From NCBI GenBank assembly GCA_003170935.1, contig PMYA01000005.1, forward strand, positions 1 through 13,172: DNA of 13,172 nucleotides, read 5' to 3'. The notes below the pieces were generated by a model, which saw only the letters and a program-made list of their open reading frames with translations, had not been told where the DNA came from and did no database searches. Below are positions 1 through 5,706 of the stretch, in pieces. Position numbers and translations under genes: made by a program. Origin of the DNA: Methanobacteriota archaeon. Its GTDB lineage: Archaea; Halobacteriota; Bog-38; Methanoflorentales; Methanoflorentaceae. Each line of letters begins with the position of its first letter. The first letter of the stretch is position 1.

Positions 1-54
1 TTCCGCGCCGCGCTTCCTTAATCGTCTTCAGGTCACGCTTTATTACACTTTGTC

Positions 55-312
55 ATGCGTGAGGATTGTATTCAGGTCGATGAACTCCTAAGACAACTTG
101 CAGACTACAAGAACGACTATGCTGACATGGCCGCCGTAAAACTTTTACGGAAGTGCTCTTCCAGTTGGGAGGCTTACCGTTACCTACTAGACCGCGTTCA
201 CGATGTCTGGCTCCCTGATAGCGCCAGACAGCAGGTGCGACAGATTATCAAAAAGATACAGGTACAGTTGAACCAACAGCGCGAGTACAGCTGGGAGTAT
301 GAGGTATCGTGA
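55..312 (+). CDS. Small hypothetical protein, 85 aa
   Basis: I do not recognise this protein. It is soluble, highly charged and likely all-helical, with heptad-like stretches (VDELLRQLADYKNDYADMAAV near the N-terminus, RQQVRQIIKKIQVQLNQQ near the C-terminus) and no membrane segment or signal peptide. The composition looks like a real protein rather than a random frame. There is no clear Shine-Dalgarno sequence before the ATG, and an in-frame stop lies at 19-21, so the start cannot be far upstream; leaderless translation is possible. It is about 100 bases upstream of a second orphan gene on the same strand. Function unknown. Confidence 0.5.
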   Translation: MREDCIQVDELLRQLADYKNDYADMAAVKLLRKCSSSWEAYRYLLDRVHDVWLPDSARQQVRQIIKKIQVQLNQQREYSWEYEVS

Positions 313-410
313 AATGGGTGTCCGGGCGCCACTGATACAGTCACCAGAAAAAATCGATCATGCTAAAAGTCGAGCTTGTTCATGTAAAAAGTAGGAGGAG
401 GATGTAAAAA

Positions 411-677
411 ATGATTGAGAGAGGATTAATCATAACGGGCAGCGATGCGGAGCTATTTGGCAGTGCACTTTCAGAAGTGAAAACAAAAGCCTATGAAGAG
501 TCCGAGGCTCAATTAGATGATACTCAGGCGTTAAATGCGCTCGTTTCGGGTTTCATAAGTGCTGAGAGTGATGGACAGGAAAAACGTCACTCGTATTTTA
601 GCCCCTTACGCAAGCGCCTTGTGCTAGGTACGATTATCGCCGATATGAAAGGCGGCGCGGACGGTCGCAAGGCCTGA
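411..677 (+). CDS. Small hypothetical protein, 88 aa
   Basis: I do not recognise the family. The start is well supported: GGAGGAGG lies 8 to 15 bases before the ATG at 411, one of the strongest ribosome binding sites in the window. The product is soluble and acidic in its first half (residues 12-40 rich in Glu and Asp) and basic towards the C-terminus (KRHSYFSPLRKRLVLG). No membrane segment, metal-binding cysteine cluster or known motif is visible. It sits between the orphan gene at 55-312 and the DUF1622-like gene at 754-1098, all on the plus strand, but the gaps (98 and 76 bases) do not demand one operon. Confidence 0.65.
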   Translation: MIERGLIITGSDAELFGSALSEVKTKAYEESEAQLDDTQALNALVSGFISAESDGQEKRHSYFSPLRKRLVLGTIIADMKGGADGRKA

Positions 678-753
678 TTACGGCAGGATTATCCGTTACA
701 TAAAAAAAAGTTATTAGCAAGTATGACCGATAACAAGTCAAGCTGCTTGTCAC

Positions 754-1098
754 ATGTTCGAGAACATTATAAATTGGGTCACCGTTGTCAGCTGGATTGT
801 CACCTTCTTCGAGCTCGTAGGTGCTCTTCTCATTTTCTACGGAAGCGCCCGCGTCGCGTTGGAACTCGTGACGAACGCGTTTCGTCGAAAAGCCCCAAAT
901 TATACGGCTATTCGACTGAACTATACGCCCAAAATCCTTCTCGCTTTGGATATTTTTGTTGCGAATGACCTAGTGAGGACCGTACTTACTCCCACATTAG
1001 ATCAGGCTATTATTCTAGCATTCGTCGTAGGCATCCGGACCGTAGTAGGCGTTTCCCTCAATATGGAGCTGAAGGGATCAACAAATAAGGAATTTTGA
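754..1098 (+). CDS. DUF1622-like membrane protein
   Basis: This is a 114-residue integral membrane protein resembling the DUF1622 family of small membrane proteins of unknown function. Visible hallmarks in order: a first hydrophobic helix (about residues 8-30, VVSWIVTFFELVGALLIFYG), a short basic loop, then the family-like block RLNYTPKILLALDIFVANDL at 54-73 followed by VRTVLTP, and a last helix with VVGIRTVVGVSLNMEL (91-106), corresponding to the RTVL...ELE end common in this family. Length fits the family. An in-frame stop shortly upstream (724-726) leaves the ATG at 754 as the only ATG start; it has no obvious Shine-Dalgarno. The gene ends 25 bases before the end of the convergent isoprenoid synthase gene, with no visible terminator between them. 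Confidence 0.8.
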   Translation: MFENIINWVTVVSWIVTFFELVGALLIFYGSARVALELVTNAFRRKAPNYTAIRLNYTPKILLALDIFVANDLVRTVLTPTLDQAIILAFVVGIRTVVGVSLNMELKGSTNKEF

Positions 1099-1123
1099 AA
1101 GTTCTGAAGAACGGCGCTTTCGC

Positions 1124-2224
1124 TCATCCGGCGGAGAGTGTTATTACGCATTCCTCAGGCAGCAACGATAGGAGATGCTTTACCCCGCGCAGCTTGAAAA
1201 GGTATTTGATGAGACCTAAGGCCTCGCTGCGGTTTATCCAGTATCCTGCCTCATGGAGTCTGTCAAAGCCCGTAAGCGCCTCTCCGATGGCTCGTTCCAT
1301 AACGCGAGATACGGATTCTGCGAACTCTTTTTCTATCGGCAGTGTTTCTGCAGCCTCATCAACAAAAATGGCCTCCAGTTTCTTTCTCTCAGCAGCAGTG
1401 CCTTCAAAATAGATCGACGAGACAAGATAATTATGGTTCTGTCTCCTGATATCGCTGTAAAAGTCGGTAAGGTCATCGATCACCTGGAGGGCCATGCCGA
1501 TAGAATAGATGCCCATGTCCACCTGCTCAAGTTCTGCGGAATGTTCCTTTTCAAGGATACGTGGCGCAACAAAAGCAAGCCGCAGAAGATTGCCGCCCTT
1601 ATACATATGCACCGAAGAAAGGATCTCGGCAGGGGGCAGGATGCGCGAAATGCCGCCCTCTTCTGTTGCCTCTTCTTCGCCGATCAGAACCATGGCTTCG
1701 AAAATCTTCTGCTGCACGAGGTATTTCTCTTCCAGCGTCATGAGCCGATCCTTCACTGCCTCGTCCAGCACCCTGAGGAAGAAAAGGTCGAAAAGCAGGA
1801 TATGCATTACACTCTTGAACCGCGTCGCTTTTTTTGAAAACCGGAGCGGCAGCAGCTCCTTATATTCGTCGTCAAGGATATTATCCGTGCCGGTCACAAT
1901 TCCCCTGATCGAATGGTTCATGATGCCGTACATGATGCGGCGGGAACAAGGGATGTTCAGCGCACGGTAGATGCTCAGGAACAGGATCGAGAAAAAATTC
2001 TTCTGCGCGTATTTGAGCATGCCGGGCTGAGGCGCATCACGTTTGATATAACGTTCGTCAAGAGTCTCACGGAGAAGACGGCGCACCTCTTCTTCCACCA
2101 TTTTATGCTCATTGATCGAGGGATAAAATCTCCGCAGTGCGGTCAGAGACATCACAGGTTCTTCCTTCCAAATCTGTTTAACCAGAGTTTTATAATCTTT
2201 CAAGGTATGGGGAGATTTAATCAT
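1124..2224 (-). CDS. Class I isoprenoid synthase-like protein (polyprenyl synthetase fold)
   Basis: A 366-residue, largely helical protein related to trans-prenyl diphosphate synthases, which condense allylic and isopentenyl diphosphates using Mg2+ held by two aspartate-rich motifs. The second motif is clear: QVIDDLTDFYSD at 247-258 (Asp250, Asp251, Asp254, Asp258), following MYKGGNLLRLAF (207-218), the position of the conserved Lys-Gly/Thr step. The first motif is unusual: TDNILDDEYKE at 113-123 instead of the standard DDxxD. After the second motif there is RRQNHNYLV rather than the usual GKPxGxDL, so this is a divergent member, best called a class 1 isoprenoid biosynthesis enzyme; substrate and chain length cannot be told. 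The frame stays open to a GTG at 2440, but I chose the ATG at 2224 because GTGAGG lies 6 bases before it and the additional 72 residues (Ser/Phe-rich) do not look conserved. No other isoprenoid gene is nearby. Confidence 0.75.
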   Translation of the reverse strand: MIKSPHTLKDYKTLVKQIWKEEPVMSLTALRRFYPSINEHKMVEEEVRRLLRETLDERYIKRDAPQPGMLKYAQKNFFSILFLSIYRALNIPCSRRIMYGIMNHSIRGIVTGTDNILDDEYKELLPLRFSKKATRFKSVMHILLFDLFFLRVLDEAVKDRLMTLEEKYLVQQKIFEAMVLIGEEEATEEGGISRILPPAEILSSVHMYKGGNLLRLAFVAPRILEKEHSAELEQVDMGIYSIGMALQVIDDLTDFYSDIRRQNHNYLVSSIYFEGTAAERKKLEAIFVDEAAETLPIEKEFAESVSRVMERAIGEALTGFDRLHEAGYWINRSEALGLIKYLFKLRGVKHLLSLLPEECVITLSAG

Positions 2225-2643
2225 TTTGCCCCTCACTGAGTCTTTGGAGTGTTGGATTAGAATCTCAAACAAATGCGCCTCAAGAGGGCTGCGGCTGCCA
2301 TACTTCTTCGGTGAAGATATACGCACGTTTGACGCGTCGGTGAGGTGACGCGAAAAAGCGCACGGCACAACGAATGATACAGACTTAGCACTCGTTGAAA
2401 TCACGTTAAAGAAAAACGATGACGAAGTTATGTTTTTCACTTTGCGAGTGAGCTAATGCTTTGATAAGTCCTTCAACGTCCCTCTTATGCTGGCTAGAAA
2501 GCCCTCCTAGTTTGTCACTGTGCAAAGATCCCTTGATTGACTTACAGAAAAGACTATGCGCGGTCTTAAAAAAAAGTAACGCCAACGCTTTTGCGTTGGA
2601 CGTCAGAACTCTGCGATTTGGGCCAGTAACGTATGTTCTGCAG
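2225..2643. other. Intergenic region upstream of the isoprenoid synthase gene
   Basis: About 420 bases between the synthase gene and the membrane protein gene that precedes it on the minus strand. It contains the terminator at 2566-2600 and, at 2225-2440, an open frame continuous with the synthase gene that I regard as untranslated leader. A minus-strand frame from 2672 to 2406 and a plus-strand frame from 2461 have no recognisable motif and no ribosome binding site. Confidence 0.4.
2566..2600 (-). terminator. Intrinsic-type terminator after the glycine-rich membrane protein gene
   Basis: A perfect 7-base-pair stem, CCAACGC (2582-2588) and GCGTTGG (2593-2599), closes a 4-base loop. Read on the minus strand it is followed by GTTAC and a run of eight T (2575-2568). 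It lies 44 bases beyond the stop codon of the gene at 2644-2937, the position expected for its terminator. This hairpin-plus-T-run form is classical for bacteria; in archaea the T-run alone usually suffices. Confidence 0.75.
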
Positions 2644-2937
2644 TCACTCGAGTTCAAGCTTAACGCCGCCAATCCTAGGCGCCAACCAGTTGTAAATCAG
2701 TGCAACAATTGCTATAATGATGTAGCCGCCAATGAACCCGCCAATAACGCCTCCGATAATGGCAGCAGCCGCGCCGCCCACTCCTGCAAGAGCTGAGGTG
2801 GGCACAAGCGAGGCCCCAATTCCGATGCCAATAGCTGCAAGGATCCCACCAATGAGTCCCAAAACGGCGTAAATTGCGCCACCAATCAAGGCGGCCGCCC
2901 CAACCGGAATCTTTGTGATCGTTTTTACATCTCCCAT
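2644..2937 (-). CDS. Glycine-rich small membrane protein
   Basis: A 97-residue, very hydrophobic protein rich in Gly, Ala and Ile. A short polar N-terminus (MGDVKTITKIPV) is followed by two or three membrane helices (about 11-42, 50-70 and 66-83), with Gly-x-x-x-Gly-like packing patterns (GGVIGGFIGGY), and the end YNWLAPRIGGVKLELE. That C-terminal pattern, Tyr-Asn-x-x-Ala-x-x-x-Gly-Gly-(hydrophobic)-Glu-Leu-Glu, recurs in a family of small membrane proteins of unknown function that I recall from methanogens and some bacteria. The start is firm: GGGAGGTGATAAG directly precedes the ATG, an almost perfect anti-16S match, suggesting high expression. A clear terminator follows the gene. Function unknown. 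Confidence 0.8.
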   Translation of the reverse strand: MGDVKTITKIPVGAAALIGGAIYAVLGLIGGILAAIGIGIGASLVPTSALAGVGGAAAAIIGGVIGGFIGGYIIIAIVALIYNWLAPRIGGVKLELE

Positions 2938-3236
2938 CTTATCACCTCCCGTTTGTGTCTATTCTTTATACGTTAACAAGTAGCGTCATATATCGATTTC
3001 GATTTGATGCGCGTTTTCTCGGAATCTCAGGCTGTTTTCCGGCAAATTCGGCGAAATACCTGCCCCGCCTCGGCCTTTACTGAGGTACTATTCGATTATC
3101 GGAGTTGTTTTGCAGTAGGTTAATGGAGTAATTGTCATACTGACTAAGGCTCCGGCTTTTATTCGCGCTGAAGCCGAATCGGTAGCACGCTTTATTTACT
3201 AAGTCGTTGGTTGGTGTGACGGCAGATAATAATCCT

Positions 3237-3308
3237 CTAATCTTCCTTCTTTCTGCCTCCGCCAAAAATCCGGCCGAGCCAATCAAGGAACCAACCAGGA
3301 CTCGGCAT
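3237..3308 (-). CDS. Possible 23-residue peptide translationally coupled to the upstream gene
   Basis: The stop codon of the gene at 3308-3850 and the ATG of this frame share one base (TGATG at 3310-3306), the classic arrangement for coupled re-initiation. The peptide starts Met-Pro-Ser-Pro-Gly and continues WFLDWLGRIFGGGRKKED: an amphipathic, Trp/Phe-rich stretch, a triple glycine, then a basic-acidic tail, as expected for a membrane-surface peptide. It is too short to judge by composition alone and has no strong Shine-Dalgarno of its own, so chance remains possible. If real it probably acts with the membrane protein encoded just before it. Confidence 0.4.
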   Translation of the reverse strand: MPSPGWFLDWLGRIFGGGRKKED

Positions 3309-3850
3309 CACTCGGAACTGATCGTGAGCTGCAAGTTTCTTAACGCTTTATATGCGCTTTCTTCCAGCCGGTTCTCCCATACGCCGAATGCCAAAGCGTC
3401 AAGCGGCCACCACAAGAGCACCCATCCGCCAATAAGCAGACCCTCGCTCAACAGCCTGATCCCAAAACTTGCATATGATCCGAACCACAACGCGAGCCCA
3501 TTCAACACAAAAAAAGCGAGAATACCAACTCGCAGCGCCCGCATGCCTTTGTATCGTGCGATGTCCCGTCCCTGTCGCGCATTCTGTGCCCAGGCTTCAG
3601 AGTACTTACGAACGGCTTTCAGCGTCTTCGCCTCCAGATCCGGCGTTATCTGCTCTGCAGGAAGCAGCACTGTAAGTTCAATCTCTTCTGCTGATGGGTG
3701 GTTGTACAACTCGTCGACGATGTAATCCATCCCTGTTTTGAAACTGTACGGTTGGTAGTAGTCAGAAAACGGTGAAATATTCGGGTCATCAAAGAGGTGG
3801 TTGATATCGTGAAGCCGCAGCGTCGTCTTATACACCTTTTTATTCTTCAT
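3308..3850 (-). CDS. Hypothetical two-helix membrane protein, 180 aa
   Basis: I do not recognise the family with certainty. The first 100 residues form a soluble, mixed charged domain (KKVYKTTLRLHDINHLFDDP, then DYIVDELYNHPSAEEIELTVLLPAEQITPDLEAKTLKAV). Two hydrophobic helices follow (about 107-124 and 131-157, the latter with WVLLWWPLDAL), then a polar tail with ENRLEESAYKAL. The domain order suggests a cytoplasmic N-terminal domain anchored by a C-terminal hairpin. The Shine-Dalgarno is weak (GAGTAATGAACCGTT before the ATG). A 23-codon frame is joined to its stop by a TGATG overlap. No catalytic motif is visible. Confidence 0.7.
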   Translation of the reverse strand: MKNKKVYKTTLRLHDINHLFDDPNISPFSDYYQPYSFKTGMDYIVDELYNHPSAEEIELTVLLPAEQITPDLEAKTLKAVRKYSEAWAQNARQGRDIARYKGMRALRVGILAFFVLNGLALWFGSYASFGIRLLSEGLLIGGWVLLWWPLDALAFGVWENRLEESAYKALRNLQLTISSE

Positions 3851-4267
3851 AACGGTTCATTACTCGTTGCATTGTCGGTGCCTTTTACGTCGTCTGTTAG
3901 GCCTGGAGTCGGATGAATCATTGCGTCCGCCGGAGACTTTTTTCGCGCAACAAGCAGGCTTTCGAGCACGCGATATTGTGGTACATTTTTGGCTTGGTTT
4001 TGGCTTACTCCTCATGCAAGGCGTCACGTTCGACGTTGCAAGTCTCTGCTTGACCTTGTGTAGCCTGTGACTGAGCTTTATAGGCAAGCCGTGCTTCTTT
4101 AGTGCCGGGTGTGTTCTTAAAGCCTATCTATCCGCCTATTTTCGAACGAACAACCGTTCAACGCGAAAAGGCTACGAGAAGACTAAATTAGGAAGGAGCA
4201 ACATCTGGCCCTACGCAGCGCCTGTCCTCCCTTGATGCTCGTGAGCGCTCTCGTATCGTTTCGCAAT
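3851..4267. other. Intergenic region with a composite inverted repeat
   Basis: About 415 bases between two minus-strand membrane protein genes. The short frames across 3860-4087 on both strands have no ribosome binding site or recognisable motif, and I do not call them genes. The notable content is the stem-loop at 4134-4172. A GGAAGGAG sequence at 4191-4198 is followed by no usable start codon. Confidence 0.4.
4134..4172. repeat. Composite stem-loop (inverted repeat)
   Basis: TTTTCG (4139-4144) pairs with CGAAAA (4164-4169), and inside it AACG (4145-4148) pairs with CGTT (4155-4158) around the loop AACAAC, leaving CAACG bulged on the 3' side. The stem can be extended by GCC (4134-4136) with GGC (4170-4172) across a two-base bulge. 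No T-run follows on the plus strand, so it is not an obvious terminator there. It lies downstream of the minus-strand gene at 4268-5014 and could mark the 3' end of that transcript. Confidence 0.45.
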
Positions 4268-5014
4268 TCAAACAGCACGGGCCGATACAGAACCCCCACG
4301 AGCGGCTCGCCTAAATACAATGCTCAGCAGCACGCCTGAAACGATCAGCACTATCGAGTTTATGGTGAGAATCGTTACTTCGAATGCTATTAGGTCATAG
4401 TTCAACAAAGAAAGAGCTGTAAAAAACAGAACCGCCACGACAAAACCCGCGATGAGAATCCACCGCAATGCGCGCTCAAGCTTTCCTCCAGCAAACACAG
4501 CAGCAATAAAGAGGAAAGCTCCACTCATCATCGAGTATCCGAGAGTTTCAAGAGCAATGAAAAACCCGTGAGGATTATACTGGGTGAACAATGAGAGACC
4601 TGCTGTCTCCCCGGTTAAGATGCTCGGTATGACGATAGTAAACTGTATGAAGTAGTCAATGAGGATGATGGTCGCATAGATCACGGCGAACGATAGGGCA
4701 ATGTGACTGAATATTTTCCTGTCGCTAGAGGCGTACGAATGGATACAGACCACCAGTACAATGAATATCAGCGCCAGTAAAATTCCCGGATACAGCCATA
4801 GATAATCATTGGGAATGAATGCGGCTACGTCAGTGTAGGGATAAGGTATTATGTTTGCAACCGGGGCGAAGGACCCTGATCTCGGAGGGGTTAAGATACC
4901 GGCCAAGATAAATGCCGCCGCAAATACTGCCGTCAGGATCGCCGACCAAAATCTGAGCGCGCTTACGACAGCGCTCACCTTCAACGGAGAAGCCGTCGAC
5001 GAAGTCTGATTCAT
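4268..5014 (-). CDS. Hypothetical six-helix membrane protein, 248 aa
   Basis: A polytopic membrane protein with about six predicted helices (22-41, 73-92, 103-126, 149-175, 185-204, 213-234). A short Ser/Thr-rich N-terminus is followed by helix one, an extracytoplasmic loop with TPPRSGSFAPVANIIPYPY, and at the end a basic tail (FRRAARGGSVSARAV) that suggests a cytoplasmic C-terminus. The stretch YFIQFTIVIPSILTGETAGL with Asp120 at the end of helix three looks like a conserved core. The start is supported by AAGGGGGA about 6 bases before the ATG. I cannot assign a family or substrate. It has no close operon partner. Confidence 0.72.
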   Translation of the reverse strand: MNQTSSTASPLKVSAVVSALRFWSAILTAVFAAAFILAGILTPPRSGSFAPVANIIPYPYTDVAAFIPNDYLWLYPGILLALIFIVLVVCIHSYASSDRKIFSHIALSFAVIYATIILIDYFIQFTIVIPSILTGETAGLSLFTQYNPHGFFIALETLGYSMMSGAFLFIAAVFAGGKLERALRWILIAGFVVAVLFFTALSLLNYDLIAFEVTILTINSIVLIVSGVLLSIVFRRAARGGSVSARAV

Positions 5015-5389
5015 GCGTGTCCCCCTTTGCTTTCAGGGCGACCAAGTTGGATGAGCCGCTGTTTTGCAGGTTCTGCTATAACCTTCGTGGGGTTTTTTGT
5101 CCAGGATGGCTCCTTTTTATTCACTGCGTTTGCCATTTCTGTTTATCCCCTCGTTAGCATCGCCATGCGGTCACGGGACTTCACATTATCCCCCGGTAAA
5201 CTCGGCGAGGCAAAAGTATCTTCGCGATCGCAGCTGTCATGATTACCCATCTTATGCTTCGCGCCGCATCTTTAAGCGTTTACACGTTAAGCACTGAGCT
5301 TTTACGTTTCAGCTGCTTACAACCTTCCTTGTTGTGTTGTAAGTTGCACTCTATGATTCTGGCAGAATCACTGCGCAGCTACTTGCGAT
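5015..5389. other. Intergenic region upstream of the hypothetical membrane protein
   Basis: About 375 bases with no frame I can support. Plus-strand frames starting at 5027 and 5097 are partly hydrophobic but lack a ribosome binding site and family resemblance. A perfect 8-base inverted repeat is present: CTTACAAC (5316-5323) and GTTGTAAG (5336-5343) with a 12-base spacer; it could be an operator or a weak hairpin. Confidence 0.35.
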
Positions 5390-5650
5390 GATGAGCAATG
5401 TCGTGTCGCAGGTTATATGATGGGCTTCAACCTGCTCGCCGACGGCAAGATCCTGGAGCGTGGGCGGATCATTGACATTTTTGGCCTGATGCAACACCCC
5501 CTGACTACGTCGTAGTTCAAACAGATCAAAGGGGTTGAGTACGGATACAAGCCTCGCCGTCTGGTTGGCGACGTCACCGGTGATCAATGGCATCCGAGGC
5601 AGCTTAGCAGGCGCCCAGCTTCGTGTCGATGGGATGTCAGGCGCCCGCAT
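5390..5650 (+). pseudogene. Relic of a MetN-type ABC transporter ATPase, C-terminal part
   Basis: The plus strand from about 5390 reads DEQCRVAGYMMGFNLLADGK, then ILERGRIIDIFGLMQHPLTTS and a TAG stop at 5516-5518. This resembles the end of the ATPase domain of methionine-type ABC importers (CDRVAVL..GKIVE.G...DIF..P.HPLT..F). Past the stop, the same frame gives RRLVGDVTGD, and the neighbouring frame gives SPVINGIRGSLAGAQLRVDG followed by MSGARI, which resembles the PVIS...VDVNIL.G.I core of the C-terminal NIL regulatory domain. The Walker motifs that should precede it are absent, as are any permease or binding-protein genes. I infer a decayed fragment with at least one stop, one frameshift and loss of its 5' part. 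The match rests on short motifs read by eye, so chance cannot be excluded. A 99-codon minus-strand frame across this stretch (5351-5650) shows no motif and is taken as a shadow. Confidence 0.45.
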
Positions 5651-5683
5651 TCTTGCCTTTTAATGTTGTAGCGTGTGTCGGGG

Positions 5684-5702
5684 AGCAGAAAAAAGGCGGC
5701 AG
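5684..5702 (-). terminator. Poly-T terminator after acetyl-CoA synthetase
   Basis: Read on the minus strand, the acs stop codon at 5707 is followed after a few bases by GCCGCC and six T (5694-5689). GC-rich sequence followed by a T-run is sufficient for archaeal termination. No strong hairpin is present. Confidence 0.4.
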
Positions 5703-5706
5703 AAGC

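Noticed and set aside
1095..2239. Several plus-strand open frames opposite the isoprenoid synthase gene
   Set aside because: They are antisense to a protein with clear family motifs, and lack ribosome sites and protein-like composition.
2406..2672. 88-codon minus-strand frame overlapping the end of the glycine-rich protein gene and its terminator
   Set aside because: It runs through a strong hairpin-T-run terminator, overlaps a well-supported gene and shows no motif.
3077..3286. 69-codon minus-strand frame between two membrane protein genes
   Set aside because: No ribosome site or recognisable domain, and it overlaps the better-supported coupled 23-codon frame in another phase.
3867..4070. 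67-codon plus-strand frame with a hydrophobic C-terminal part
   Set aside because: No ribosome site, Cys/Leu-rich composition typical of random translation, and an equally long frame exists on the opposite strand.
5351..5650. 99-codon minus-strand frame downstream of acs
   Set aside because: No motif or ribosome site; the plus strand of the same DNA carries recognisable though broken ABC ATPase motifs.
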